Origin: DASZMX01 sp035551475
GTDB lineage: Bacteria; Verrucomicrobiota; Verrucomicrobiia; Limisphaerales; Palsa-1400
Assembly: GCA_035551475.1 (NCBI GenBank)
Contig: DASZMX010000090.1
Coordinates: 1-30,631, forward strand
Length of the DNA stretch: 30,631 nucleotides
Direction: 5' to 3'
The position numbers were made by a program, and so were the translations under genes. Below the pieces are notes generated by a model. The model made no database searches and was not told the origin of the DNA. It saw nothing but the letters and a program-made list of their open reading frames with translations. Positions 1-8,583 of this stretch are shown piece by piece (the stretch's first letter is position 1; each line of letters starts with the position of its first letter).

Positions 1-819
1 CAAGTCCTGAAAAATCCCGCCTCCGACATTCCTCTGCTCCGCCTGGCCCCGGCTCCTCTCTGGGGCCAGACGAATTTTCTGACCCGGGAACAAATCATCG
101 AACTGGCCCGCCGTGATTTTCCCGCGATCGACGTCACCAACTGGACCGGCCCGGCGCAAGTCCGCCTCACGCGGCGCTCGCATCAATTGCTGGACTTTCA
201 GTTGACAGAGCTTTTGACCGCCGCCTTGCAGCAACAATATAGCAAGGAGCGCGGCGAACTGGATGTGCGCCTGGGCCGCGGCTGGACGCCGGCCAACGTG
301 CCCGATGAGCCGCTTACGCTCAAAATCACCGAGCTTCCCTCCGAAGGCCTGCTGCCTAATTCCATGATCGGCTTTGATTTGTGGGCCGGCAAGGAGCGTA
401 TTGGCTCCTGGCGGGCGCTGACGGAAATCAAACTCTGGCGCAACGTCCCTGTGGCGCGCTCCCCTCTCTCGCGCGGCCAATTGGTCAGCGAAGCCGACAT
501 TGCCCTGGATCGGCGCGATGTCCTGGCGCGGCGCGAAGCGTACGTGAATTTTCCCCTGGCCGATCCCACCGCGGAATTGGCCGAGAACATCCCGGCCGGC
601 CAGCCGGTTTTGCAGCACTGCATCCGGCAGCGCCCGATCGTGCGGCGCGGCCAGATCGTTGAAGCCATTTACCAGGAAGGCAGCCTGCGCATTTCGCTAA
701 AAGTTGAAACCCTCGAGGAAGGCGCGCTGGGGCAAATTGTCCGCGTGCGCAATCCGCGGACGCATCACGATCTTTTTGGAAAGATTCAGAATGAAGAAAC
801 CATCCTTATTACTTTGTAG
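1..819 (+). CDS. flgA: FlgA, flagellar P-ring assembly chaperone (5' truncated by window edge)
   Basis: The reading frame is open from the first base, so the N-terminus lies outside the window; the TTG at 187 is internal and not the start. FlgA is a periplasmic chaperone that helps FlgI polymerise into the P ring around the rod. The C-terminal part has the SAF-type beta-clip layout: 'NVPVARSPLSRGQLVSEADI' is followed by two conserved turns ('RPIVRRGQIV' and 'GALGQIVRVRNP'), and the end is a typical FlgA end. The gene overlaps the start of flgH by 29 bases and is followed directly by flgI, its expected client. I am sure of the family; the total length is unknown because of the truncation. Confidence 0.93.
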   Translation, partial: QVLKNPASDIPLLRLAPAPLWGQTNFLTREQIIELARRDFPAIDVTNWTGPAQVRLTRRSHQLLDFQLTELLTAALQQQYSKERGELDVRLGRGWTPANVPDEPLTLKITELPSEGLLPNSMIGFDLWAGKERIGSWRALTEIKLWRNVPVARSPLSRGQLVSEADIALDRRDVLARREAYVNFPLADPTAELAENIPAGQPVLQHCIRQRPIVRRGQIVEAIYQEGSLRISLKVETLEEGALGQIVRVRNPRTHHDLFGKIQNEETILITL

Positions 820-1429
820 AATTTCGCTGGTGGCGCTGGTGGTTTTCACCGCGCAACTGGCGACGATCCTCGCCGATTCGCTGTGGAAGGACGACACCTC
901 GCCCGCCTCGATGTTCGCCGATAAAAAGGCCCATCGCATTGGCGACATTCTCACCGTCATCGTGCAGGAAAATAATGGCGCCACGCGCAACAACAATACC
1001 ACCACCTCGAAAAAATCCGCGGTGGACGCCAGCATCGCGAGCTTCCTTTACGGCCCGGCGAGCAGCGGCCTTTTGACGAAAGGCGGCAAATATCCCGCCA
1101 TGAGCTTTAGTTCGGCCAACACCTTTAATGGCGGCGGCACGATCGCAAATTCCGAGACGATCAACTCCATGATCGCGGTCAAAGTCATCGATGTGCTGCC
1201 CAATGGCAACCTGGTGATTGAAGGCCGCCGGCAAACCGCCTTCTCCGGGGAAAAGCAGGACGCCATCCTGCGCGGCCTGGTGCGGCGCGACGACATCTCC
1301 GCCACGAATTCAGTTTACAGCGTGAACATCGCCGACGCCACCATCCAGTTTATCTCGCACGGGGGCATCACGGACAACCAGCGCAAAGGCTGGTTCAACC
1401 GGGTGTGGGACAAAGTCAGCCCGTTTTAA
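791..1429 (+). CDS. flgH: FlgH, flagellar L-ring protein
   Basis: FlgH forms the outer-membrane L ring, the bushing for the flagellar rod. The ATG at 791 is chosen because it begins a clean signal peptide (MKKPSLLLC...ILA, about 29 residues). It also has a GGAAAG Shine-Dalgarno-like sequence about 8 bases upstream. The longer frame starting at 704 lies within flgA. The mature part has the FlgH signature 'SLWKDDTSPASMFADKKAH' followed by 'IGDILTVIVQENN', and a central block 'VIDVLPNGNLVIEGRR'. FlgH of enteric bacteria is a lipoprotein; here the only early cysteine (residue 9) is at the front of the hydrophobic segment and not in a lipobox, so lipidation looks absent. The protein is about 212 residues, close to the family norm. 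Confidence 0.95.
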   Translation: MKKPSLLLCRISLVALVVFTAQLATILADSLWKDDTSPASMFADKKAHRIGDILTVIVQENNGATRNNNTTTSKKSAVDASIASFLYGPASSGLLTKGGKYPAMSFSSANTFNGGGTIANSETINSMIAVKVIDVLPNGNLVIEGRRQTAFSGEKQDAILRGLVRRDDISATNSVYSVNIADATIQFISHGGITDNQRKGWFNRVWDKVSPF

Positions 1430-1433
1430 TGGT

Positions 1434-2531
1434 ATGCGGTCTTTTTTCTCCAAGCTCTTCATCGCGCTGCTGCTCCTGCCTCTCGGAGCCGGCGCGGTCG
1501 GCTCGCGCGTGAAGGACCTCGCGATTCTGGCCGGGGCGCGCGATAACCAATTAGTCGGTTACGGGCTGGTCTCCGGCTTGGCCGGCGACGGCGACAAAAA
1601 TCCCGTCGAAACCATCCAGACTATTGCCAATTTGCTCCAGCGTTACGGGCTGACCGTGCCCGTCGCCTCCCTTTCCTCGAAAAACGTCGCCATCGTCATG
1701 ATCACCGCCGATATTCCCGCGTTCAAGAAGCCCGGCAGCCGTCTCGATGTAGTCGTGTCCTCCATGGGTGACGCCAAAAGCCTGCAGGGCGGCGTTCTGA
1801 TCCAAACTCCACTCCTTGGCGCGGACGGCAAAGTATATGCCGTCGCCCAAGGAACCCTTTCCATCGGCGGCCTTTCCGGCGGGACCGACTCTGCGACCGT
1901 GCAAAAAAATCATCCCACCGTCGGCACCATCGTCAATGGCGCGCTGGTGGAACGGGAAATTCCCGCGACCATTGTCAGCGACAATTCCCTGGAATTTTTA
2001 TTGCGCGAGCCCGATTTCACTTCCGCCGCGCGCATGGCGCTGGCGATCAACGAGAAGTTTCCGCAATCCGCCATCGCGCTGGATTCCACCACGGTGCGCG
2101 TGCAAATCCCGACGAATTGGGTCGGCTCCCAAGTGGATTACGTCTCGCAAGTGGAAGCCGTCGAATCCATTCCCGATGTGCCCGCCCGCGTCATCATCAA
2201 CGAGCGCACGGGCACCATTGTCGCCACGGCGCATATCCATATTTCCAACTGCGCGGTCTCGCACGGCAATGTGACCATCAGCATTGCCTCCACCCAGGAC
2301 GTTTCGCAGCCCGCGCCTTTCAGCCAGGGCGGCGCGCCGGTTTCAACCACCCGCAGCGACACGACCATCAAGGAAGACAAAGGCTCCATGGTCGCCCTGC
2401 CCGATTTGCCGACCGTCGAGCGCGTGGCCTCGGCCCTCAATGCGCTGGGCGTGACGCCGCGCGACATGATGTCGATGTTTGAAGCGATGAAACAAGCCGG
2501 CGCGTTGCAGGCAGAATTGATTATGCGCTGA
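1434..2531 (+). CDS. flgI: FlgI, flagellar P-ring protein
   Basis: FlgI is the periplasmic P-ring subunit that surrounds the rod at the peptidoglycan layer. The 365-residue length fits the family. Residues 1-21 form a Sec signal peptide ending in GAGA. The mature start 'SRVKDLAILAGARDNQLVGYG' and the block 'GDKNPVETIQTIANLLQRYG' are hallmark FlgI sequences, and the C-terminus has 'VERVASALNALGVTPRDM'. Translation starts 4 bases after the flgH stop, with no recognisable Shine-Dalgarno sequence, so it is probably coupled to flgH. Having both P and L rings implies a Gram-negative-type envelope. Confidence 0.97.
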   Translation: MRSFFSKLFIALLLLPLGAGAVGSRVKDLAILAGARDNQLVGYGLVSGLAGDGDKNPVETIQTIANLLQRYGLTVPVASLSSKNVAIVMITADIPAFKKPGSRLDVVVSSMGDAKSLQGGVLIQTPLLGADGKVYAVAQGTLSIGGLSGGTDSATVQKNHPTVGTIVNGALVEREIPATIVSDNSLEFLLREPDFTSAARMALAINEKFPQSAIALDSTTVRVQIPTNWVGSQVDYVSQVEAVESIPDVPARVIINERTGTIVATAHIHISNCAVSHGNVTISIASTQDVSQPAPFSQGGAPVSTTRSDTTIKEDKGSMVALPDLPTVERVASALNALGVTPRDMMSMFEAMKQAGALQAELIMR

Positions 2532-2532
2532 T

Positions 2533-2871
2533 ATGAAAATTTCCCACGCCAACGCCGTGCAAGCTTCGGACGTGCCTCTGGAATCTCTGGCGGGCAACAC
2601 GAATCTCTCGGACTCCGATAAGGTGGCCGAGGTCGCGCGGCAGTTTGAAGCGGTGCTTCTGCGCCAGATTTTGCAGGAAGCCCGCAAGTCCCAAATACCG
2701 GGCGCGAATTCCGCCGAGTCGGGCATTTACGACGACATGGTGAACAATCAAATGGCCGACACCATCAGCCGTTCGGGCAGCTTCGGACTGGCGAAAAGTT
2801 TGCAGAACCAATTAACGAGGCAAGTGCTGCCGCACGGCGAATTGCCCAATCCATCCACCAAATCGCACTGA
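2533..2871 (+). CDS. flgJ: FlgJ-type rod-binding protein, N-terminal domain only
   Basis: This 112-residue protein matches the rod-binding N-terminal half of FlgJ: 'VARQFEAVLLRQILQEARKS' is followed by 'YDDMVNNQMADTISRSGSFG' and an amphipathic helix. FlgJ caps the growing rod in the periplasm. In enteric bacteria it also carries a muramidase domain, which is absent here; single-domain FlgJ proteins are known in other phyla, where a separate hydrolase does the wall-opening step. The start codon is 1 base after the flgI stop and has no Shine-Dalgarno motif, suggesting translational coupling. Confidence 0.88.
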   Translation: MKISHANAVQASDVPLESLAGNTNLSDSDKVAEVARQFEAVLLRQILQEARKSQIPGANSAESGIYDDMVNNQMADTISRSGSFGLAKSLQNQLTRQVLPHGELPNPSTKSH

Positions 2872-2873
2872 TC

Positions 2874-3368
2874 ATGATTGCTTCCATCCAAAAGTTAATT
2901 TCCGCCCTGCGCGAGGAGTTGCAGAACTACGGCGAAATGCTGGCCCTGCTCGACCGGCAAAAGACGGCCATCATGCACCGGGCGTCCCACGAAGTTTTTC
3001 AATCCATCAGCGTGATCAAGGCCCAGAGCGAGGCCATCCAAAACGCGCGCGCCCTGCGCGAGGATTGCCGCCGCGCCGTGGCCGAGGACTCCGCCCAACC
3101 GGCGGAAGCGCCGTTTGCCGAACTTATCCCCGCCCTGCCCTCCGCCTACCAACCGCTGGTGACGGCGCTCGTGGACGAGAACAATCAATTGCTCGCCAGC
3201 GTCCGGCAGCGCGCCCGGCAGAATCATTTGCTTTTGAGCCGCTCCGTGGAATTGATGCAAGGCGTTTTGAACACGCTCTTCCCGGTGCGCGCCTCCTCCG
3301 TTTACAACGTCCACGGCGATTTGGGCATCGCCGCCCCGCCGCGCGGCCTCTGCAACGCCGTCGGCTAA
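2874..3368 (+). CDS. flgN: FlgN-like flagellar export chaperone
   Basis: This is a 164-residue, mostly helical protein whose N-terminal part reads as a long coiled-coil helix ('LREELQNYGEMLALLDRQKT'). FlgN is the cytoplasmic chaperone that keeps the hook-filament junction proteins FlgK and FlgL unfolded for export. FlgN is poorly conserved in sequence, so the call rests mainly on three things: the helical 'E..LALLDRQK.A' pattern, the size, and the position immediately upstream of flgK and flgL, where flgN commonly lies. The start is 2 bases after the flgJ stop. The last 20 or so residues are not helical and look lineage-specific. Confidence 0.65.
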   Translation: MIASIQKLISALREELQNYGEMLALLDRQKTAIMHRASHEVFQSISVIKAQSEAIQNARALREDCRRAVAEDSAQPAEAPFAELIPALPSAYQPLVTALVDENNQLLASVRQRARQNHLLLSRSVELMQGVLNTLFPVRASSVYNVHGDLGIAAPPRGLCNAVG

Positions 3369-3378
3369 GACTGGCTTT

Positions 3379-4791
3379 ATGATCGGATTATTCGGATCAC
3401 TGAACATGAGCGCGCGCTCCCTCAGCGCGCAGCAGCAGGCCACGGAAGTGATCGGCAACAATCTGGCCAATGTCAACAATCCCGCCTACGCGCGCGAGCA
3501 GTTGGTGTTGCAAGCGTCCGTCCCCCTCGAAACTCCGCAGGGCGAAGAAGGCACCGGCGTGGACGCGGTCAGCATTCAAGAATTTCGCAACGCTTTTCTG
3601 GACGGCCAGATTTCCAACCAAACCAGCGTGACCGGCTCGCTCACCTCCCAGCAGTCGGCCTTGCAGGAAGCGGAAACCTATCTCGATGAGCAGGTGCAAA
3701 ACAGCTCCGCCGCGAACACCCCGGCCGGCAGCGAGAATGGCATCGCTCACGCCTTGGATGCGCTGTTCAACGGCTTTCAAACGGTGGCGGAACCCGGCAG
3801 CGGCCTGCCCGAGCGTCAAACCTTGGTTTCCACAGCGCAGGGATTGGCCAGCAAATTTAACCAGGTTTCCACCGAGCTGGGCTCCGTGCGGGATAGCTTG
3901 AATCAGTCGATTCAGGCCGATGTCGCCTCCAGCAATCAGGATTTAAAAGACATCGCGCAATTGAATCTTGAAATCGCCACCGCCACGGCCACCGGTGGCA
4001 CCGCCAATTCCCTGGTCGATGCCCGGCAGGCCAAACTCGAAGATCTGGCCTCCAAAACCAATATCACGACATCCACGGAAGCCAACGGCGCGGTCGATGT
4101 CTCCATTGGCGGCGTCACCATGGTTTCGGGGTTTGCCAACTCCGACCAGATGGAGGCCTACGACGCCGGCGGCGGACAATTTTTGGTGCGCGCGCAGAGC
4201 GCCGGAACCAACCTGGCTTTAACCGGGGGCAGCATTGCCGGCAGCATTTCCGCGCGGGACGGCGAACTGACCGATTTGCAGAACAGCTTGAACACGCTGG
4301 CGTCGAACCTCATTACGCAGGTGAACGCCATTTACACCCAGGGCTTCGGCCCGGGCGGCGTGACCGGCGGCTCCTTTTTTACCGGCACGGACGCTTCGGA
4401 CATAAGCGTGAGCAGCGACCTCGCAGCCGACCCGACGATCTTTCAAGGCAGCGGTTCGGCCACGGCGGCGGGCGATAATTCCACCGTGGCGGCGCTCGGC
4501 GCTCTCGGCCACCAGAATATCACCGGGCTGCAGAATCAAACTTTCAGCGGCAGCTACGCCACAACCGTGACCAGCCTCGGCAACGCGATCGCCAATGTGA
4601 CCGATCAATTGGGCAACAGCCAATCCGTGGCGCAAATGCTGGGCAACCAACGCTCCTCCATCAGCGGCGTCAACACCGACGAGGAAATGACCAACCTGAT
4701 TTCGTACCAGAAGGCTTACCAGGCGTCGGCGCAATTAATTTCCACCATCAATCAGATGCTTGAGACCGTCCTGACGATGAAAACCGTCTAA
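3379..4791 (+). CDS. flgK: FlgK, hook-associated protein 1
   Basis: FlgK is the first hook-filament junction protein. At 470 residues it is on the short side of the family. The N-terminus 'GLFGSLNMSARSLSAQQQ' followed by 'VIGNNLANVNNPAYARE' is the rod/hook-protein signature. The C-terminus 'DEEMTNLISYQKAYQASAQL' followed by 'STINQMLETVL' is the matching D0 helix. The middle is low-complexity and rich in Ala, Gly, Ser and Thr, as expected for the exposed domains. It follows the FlgN-like chaperone by 10 bases and precedes flgL by 14 bases; neither start has a clear Shine-Dalgarno sequence. Confidence 0.96.
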   Translation: MIGLFGSLNMSARSLSAQQQATEVIGNNLANVNNPAYAREQLVLQASVPLETPQGEEGTGVDAVSIQEFRNAFLDGQISNQTSVTGSLTSQQSALQEAETYLDEQVQNSSAANTPAGSENGIAHALDALFNGFQTVAEPGSGLPERQTLVSTAQGLASKFNQVSTELGSVRDSLNQSIQADVASSNQDLKDIAQLNLEIATATATGGTANSLVDARQAKLEDLASKTNITTSTEANGAVDVSIGGVTMVSGFANSDQMEAYDAGGGQFLVRAQSAGTNLALTGGSIAGSISARDGELTDLQNSLNTLASNLITQVNAIYTQGFGPGGVTGGSFFTGTDASDISVSSDLAADPTIFQGSGSATAAGDNSTVAALGALGHQNITGLQNQTFSGSYATTVTSLGNAIANVTDQLGNSQSVAQMLGNQRSSISGVNTDEEMTNLISYQKAYQASAQLISTINQMLETVLTMKTV

Positions 4792-4805
4792 CCCCCATCC
4801 TGCGT

Positions 4806-5744
4806 ATGCGTGTTTCAACCTCCATGTTCACCAACAATTTTCTGCCGAACCTCAACACCCTCGAGCAGACGCAGAATCAATTGCAGGGCCAGGCCAGCTC
4901 CGGCCTGAACATGACGCTGCCGGAAGACAATCCCCTGACGATGGGCAAAGTCCTCAATTTGCAATCCGAGGTGGACGCCAATACCCAATACCAGCAAAAC
5001 ATCACGCAATTGACGAGTTCCGCCACCGACGTCTCCAACATTCTGTCGAGCTTGCAGCCCCTGATTGCCCAAGCCAGCACCATTGCGGTGGGCGCGGGCA
5101 ATCTTGCCACGCAAGGCAACCTGCCCAACGCCGCCAGCGACGTCGGATCGCTGGTCAAACAGATTCTTGCCCTGGCCAACAGCAAGGATGCCAAGGGCAA
5201 TTATATATTCGGCGGCACGCAAAACGATCAGCCGCCATTTGTCGCGACCACGGACGCGGACAACAACATCACCGGCGTGACTTACCAGGGGAACACCAGC
5301 GTGTTGAGCAGCGAGATCGCGCCCAATTTAAGCATGAGCGCCCAGATTCCTGGCGGCAACACCACCGGAACCGGCCCGCAAGGGCTCTTGCTGGACTCGC
5401 GCTCGGGCACGGACGTTTTCAGCCATCTCATCGCCCTCCAGCAAAACCTTTCCAGCGGAAATCTTTCCGCCATCACCAGCACGGACATCCCCGCCATTTC
5501 GGCCGACGATGACCACGTGATCAGCCAAATGAGCGGCAACGGCGTGGTGCAAAGCGCGCTGGAAAGCGCCAGCAACAGCACGACCCTGCAAGGCACCGCT
5601 TTGTCCGGCCAGATCTCCACCGCCACCAGCGCCGACCTCGCCCAAACTTTGACCAAGCTCAGCCAGACACAGACCGCCTACCAGGCAGCCATGCAAAGCG
5701 GCGTGCTCATCATGCAGCTCTCCATTTTGCAGTATATTCACTAA
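4806..5744 (+). CDS. flgL: FlgL, hook-associated protein 3
   Basis: FlgL is the second hook-filament junction protein and adopts a flagellin-like fold. The 312-residue length fits. The N-terminus 'RVSTSMFTNNFLPNLNTLEQ' and 'QNQLQGQASSGLNMTLPEDN' have the flagellin/FlgL helix pattern and the conserved 'P.DNP...' turn, and 'NYIFGGTQNDQPPF' is characteristic of FlgL. The C-terminal helix 'TKLSQTQTAYQAAMQSG' ends in the usual short hydrophobic tail. It is the last recognisable flagellar gene here; no fliW, csrA or flagellin gene follows in the window. Confidence 0.94.
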   Translation: MRVSTSMFTNNFLPNLNTLEQTQNQLQGQASSGLNMTLPEDNPLTMGKVLNLQSEVDANTQYQQNITQLTSSATDVSNILSSLQPLIAQASTIAVGAGNLATQGNLPNAASDVGSLVKQILALANSKDAKGNYIFGGTQNDQPPFVATTDADNNITGVTYQGNTSVLSSEIAPNLSMSAQIPGGNTTGTGPQGLLLDSRSGTDVFSHLIALQQNLSSGNLSAITSTDIPAISADDDHVISQMSGNGVVQSALESASNSTTLQGTALSGQISTATSADLAQTLTKLSQTQTAYQAAMQSGVLIMQLSILQYIH

Positions 5745-5947
5745 CCTCCTCTGCCGCCCGGTTTTCCCGGACTTGGGAACCAAGGGATTGCCTGATGCCG
5801 TCGCGGCGCAGACGCTGTTACGGTTCGGGCAATGGGACTCAGCAGTCAAAGCCTGTCAATCCAATCCGGGCCGAATGAGCCGTGGGATTTCCCGCCGCAG
5901 TTTTCGTTTTCCACGCAGAATTCAGCCCACGGCGAAAGCGAGGCGGC

Positions 5948-7099
5948 ATGTTAATGGCCATCGCAATGTTATGGGCAGGCGTGGTGGCGACGCTCCTCTT
6001 CCGCGCGGTCACCCAATATCGGCACTATGAAATTTTGCGGCGGATGGAGCCCCGGCGGCTCCCCTCGCCCGCCTTGGTGACGGTGATTGTGCCGGCGCGC
6101 AATGAAGCGCGGAATATCGCCCGCTGCGCGCAACGTTTGATGGCGCAGGATTATCCCAAGCTGGAAATGCTTGTTGTCAACGACAATTCCACCGATCACA
6201 CCGCCACGATCGTTTCCGACCTCTCGTGCTTCGATGCGCGGCTGCGCCTGGTCGAGAGCGAAGCTTTGCCGTCCGGTTGGGCGGGCAAGCCGCATGCGTG
6301 CTGGCAAGGGGCGCAGGCAGGCGCGGGTGAATGGCTGTGTTTCATGGATGCGGACACCATGGCCGAGCCGGGCCTGATCACGACGGCGGTGCGGGCGGCG
6401 GAGGAGCGGCAATTGGACATGCTCTCGCTTGAGCCTTTTCAGGAGCTGGGCGGATTCTGGGAGCGGCTGATCATTCCCGCGGGATTTTTGCTGCTCGTGT
6501 TTCAACAGGATTTGCGCCGCGTCAATAATCCGGATTGCCCGGACGCGGTGGCCAATGGACAATTCATTTTAATCCGGCGCCGCGTGTATGACGCCGTCGG
6601 CGGGCATGCGGCCGCCCCGGCAGAAATCTGCGAGGACGCCGCGCTGGCGCGACGGGTGAAAGGCGAAGGTTATAAACTGGCGGTGCTCGGCGCCAGCGAC
6701 CTGGTCTGCTCGCGCATGTACAATAATCTGGAATCGCTCTGGGAAGGCCTCTCCAAGAATGTGGTGGAAATGCTCGGCGGCACGCGCGGGGCGTTGCTGG
6801 CGGCGGCCGCCGCCTTCTCGCTGGCCTGGGTCACGGCGCTCCTGCCCTTTTGGGCGTGGCATCAAGGCGACGCGCTGGCGGCGAGTTTGATTTCGACGGC
6901 GTCCCTCGCCCTAATCGCCACGCATGTGTTTAGCGCCCGCTATTTTGGCATTCCCTTTTTCTACGGTTTGCTCTTTCCTTTCGGGTACACGATGGGCGGT
7001 TTGATCGCATTGAACAGCATCCGGCTGCGCTGGAAGAAGCGCATCGCGTGGAAGGGCCGCATTTATGCGCCGCCCGCTGCGATCACCACCGCGCCGTGA
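5948..7099 (+). CDS. Family 2 glycosyltransferase, membrane-anchored (HpnB-like)
   Basis: The protein has 383 residues. An N-terminal membrane segment (about residues 1-18) is followed by a GT-A domain: 'VTVIVPARNEARNIARC', 'MLVVNDNSTDHTA', the metal-binding 'CFMDADTMAEP', and later 'ICEDAALARRVKGEGYKLAVL'. Two or three membrane segments close the protein. The motif 'LPSGWAGKPHACWQGA' and the overall layout resemble HpnB-type and carotenoid-type glycosyltransferases, which act on lipid acceptors at the cytoplasmic membrane; the acceptor here is unknown. The ATG at 5948 is preferred because it is preceded by GAGGCGGC and begins the hydrophobic segment; the frame extends upstream to 5882 with unlikely arginine-rich sequence. 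It overlaps the next gene by 35 bases. Confidence 0.85.
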   Translation: MLMAIAMLWAGVVATLLFRAVTQYRHYEILRRMEPRRLPSPALVTVIVPARNEARNIARCAQRLMAQDYPKLEMLVVNDNSTDHTATIVSDLSCFDARLRLVESEALPSGWAGKPHACWQGAQAGAGEWLCFMDADTMAEPGLITTAVRAAEERQLDMLSLEPFQELGGFWERLIIPAGFLLLVFQQDLRRVNNPDCPDAVANGQFILIRRRVYDAVGGHAAAPAEICEDAALARRVKGEGYKLAVLGASDLVCSRMYNNLESLWEGLSKNVVEMLGGTRGALLAAAAAFSLAWVTALLPFWAWHQGDALAASLISTASLALIATHVFSARYFGIPFFYGLLFPFGYTMGGLIALNSIRLRWKKRIAWKGRIYAPPAAITTAP

Positions 7100-8183
7100 A
7101 CTCGTTTTGACACCCGTTTCAGCTCCGCCCCAGGACCGCGCGCGCGGCTTCCGCCGGAAACCGGCCGGATGGCTGCTGGCCTTGCTCGGCCTGCTCGCGG
7201 CGGTGTTGCTCCACCAACTGCGAAATCTGCTCGTGCCGTTTGTGCTGGCCGGCGGCGCGGCAGCCGTTCTTGACCCGGTGGTGACGCGGCTCCAAGTCCG
7301 CACCCAGGCGCCGCGCTGGGCAATGGCGGCGCTGGTGTTTGCGGCAGCCCTGGCGGCGGCCGCGGGAACAGCGTGGTGGGCTTACGTCAAGACTGCGCCA
7401 GCCGTGCAACGGCTGGCAGAAAATCCGCCGGGCGAAATACACACTTTTGTCGCACGATCGCTCGGCGGCGAACACGCAAACTTTTTCGGCCATGAAATCA
7501 ACGCCCAGCAAGTCACCGACGGTTTGCTCCAACAAGTGACGCGCTGGGTGGGAGATTCGCCCGTGGCCGCCGCAAGCCGTTGGGCCATGGAAGCCGCCTT
7601 TGGCGTGGTGCTGTTTTTTGTGCTCCTGTTTTACGGACTGGCGCAAGGGCCTGACTTGGCGCGCGCCGTTCTCAATCTCGCCCCGCCGGAAAGCCGTCCG
7701 CGCTGGCAGCGTCTGGCCGCCCAAGGCTACCCCATGCTGCAACGCTATTTCTGCGGCATTTTTATTATTGTCATTTTCACCGCCGTGACCACGTGGCTTT
7801 TTGCCGGACCCATTTTCCAACTGCCGGACGCCGTTGCGCTGGGCGCGATCACCGGCGCGCTTGAAATCCTGCCCGTCATCGGCCCCACAACTTCGATGAC
7901 GCTGCTCAGCATTGTCGCCGTGCGCCAAGGGGGAACGATCTGGCACCTGGCGGCGTTTGGCATGGGTTGTTTTGTGCTGCGCTTTGGCGTGGACCAGGTG
8001 GTCGGGCCCATTGTGCTGGGCCGCGCCGTGCAACTTCCGCCGGTGGTGGTGATTTTTGCGTTTCTTGCCGGCGGCGCCTTGCTGGGCACGCTGGGCGTCT
8101 TGATCGCCATTCCCGTCGTCGCCTTGGCCAAGCTGGCCTTGGATGATTACTATGCCTTGCCGCTGGAGCCGGAAATTTGCTAG
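7065..8183 (+). CDS. AI-2E family transporter (PF01594-type permease)
   Basis: This is a 372-residue polytopic membrane protein with the AI-2E/UPF0118 layout. An N-terminal hydrophobic pair ('LLHQLRNLLVPFVLAGGAAA') is followed by a soluble stretch (about residues 120-185). Then comes a conserved C-terminal membrane block: 'GAITGALEILPVIGPTTSM', 'RFGVDQVVGPIVLGR' and 'GTLGVLIAIPVVALAKL'. Some family members export autoinducer-2 and others are ion antiporters, so the substrate here cannot be told from sequence. The ATG at 7065 lies inside the glycosyltransferase gene, giving a 35-base overlap; about 35 basic and proline-rich residues precede the first membrane segment. A later non-ATG start is possible. 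Confidence 0.88.
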   Translation: MRRPLRSPPRRELVLTPVSAPPQDRARGFRRKPAGWLLALLGLLAAVLLHQLRNLLVPFVLAGGAAAVLDPVVTRLQVRTQAPRWAMAALVFAAALAAAAGTAWWAYVKTAPAVQRLAENPPGEIHTFVARSLGGEHANFFGHEINAQQVTDGLLQQVTRWVGDSPVAAASRWAMEAAFGVVLFFVLLFYGLAQGPDLARAVLNLAPPESRPRWQRLAAQGYPMLQRYFCGIFIIVIFTAVTTWLFAGPIFQLPDAVALGAITGALEILPVIGPTTSMTLLSIVAVRQGGTIWHLAAFGMGCFVLRFGVDQVVGPIVLGRAVQLPPVVVIFAFLAGGALLGTLGVLIAIPVVALAKLALDDYYALPLEPEIC

Positions 8184-8196
8184 GCTGCAGGCGTAA

Positions 8197-8583
8197 ATGA
8201 GCTTTTACGACAAATTAAAGTTTAACGCGGAGGGATTGATTCCGGCCATCGTGCAAGACGCGGGCAACGGACGGGTGCTCATGATGGCGTGGATGAACCG
8301 GGCCTCGCTGGAAAAAACAATCGAAACCGGCCGCACGCATTTTTGGAGCCGATCGCGGCAGAAATTTTGGATGAAGGGCGAGGAAAGCGGCAATGTGCAG
8401 ACCGTCAAGGATGTGGCTTTCGATTGCGATGGCGACACCCTGCTGATCCAGGTGGAGCAGCACGGCGCCGCCTGCCACGAGGGCTATCGCTCCTGCTTTT
8501 TCCGCTCGGTGCGCGAAGGCGCGGCGGACGTGACGACTGAAAAACAACTCGCCACTCCCGCCCAACTTTACGGGAAAAAATGA
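8197..8583 (+). CDS. hisI: HisI, phosphoribosyl-AMP cyclohydrolase
   Basis: HisI catalyses the third step of histidine biosynthesis, hydrolytic opening of the purine ring of phosphoribosyl-AMP, in the cytoplasm. The 128-residue protein has the whole family core: 'VLMMAWMNRASLEKTIETG', 'THFWSRSRQKFWMKGEESGN', the Mg-binding cluster Asp76/Asp78/Asp80 around Cys77, and the zinc ligands Cys93 and Cys100 in 'HGAACHEGYRSCFFR'. It is a stand-alone HisI with no HisE fusion. It starts 13 bases after the permease gene and its stop overlaps the next start (ATGA), so it lies within a mixed operon and not in a his operon. Confidence 0.97.
   Translation: MSFYDKLKFNAEGLIPAIVQDAGNGRVLMMAWMNRASLEKTIETGRTHFWSRSRQKFWMKGEESGNVQTVKDVAFDCDGDTLLIQVEQHGAACHEGYRSCFFRSVREGAADVTTEKQLATPAQLYGKK

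Noticed and set aside
704..790. Upstream extension of flgH
   Set aside because: The extension lies within flgA and precedes a complete signal peptide starting at 791.
5773..6030. Possible small gene between flgL and the glycosyltransferase
   Set aside because: It has a TTG start, overlaps the glycosyltransferase start, and its second half is basic low-quality sequence. The small CTTGG-GAA-CCAAG hairpin at 5772-5784 is too weak for a terminator.
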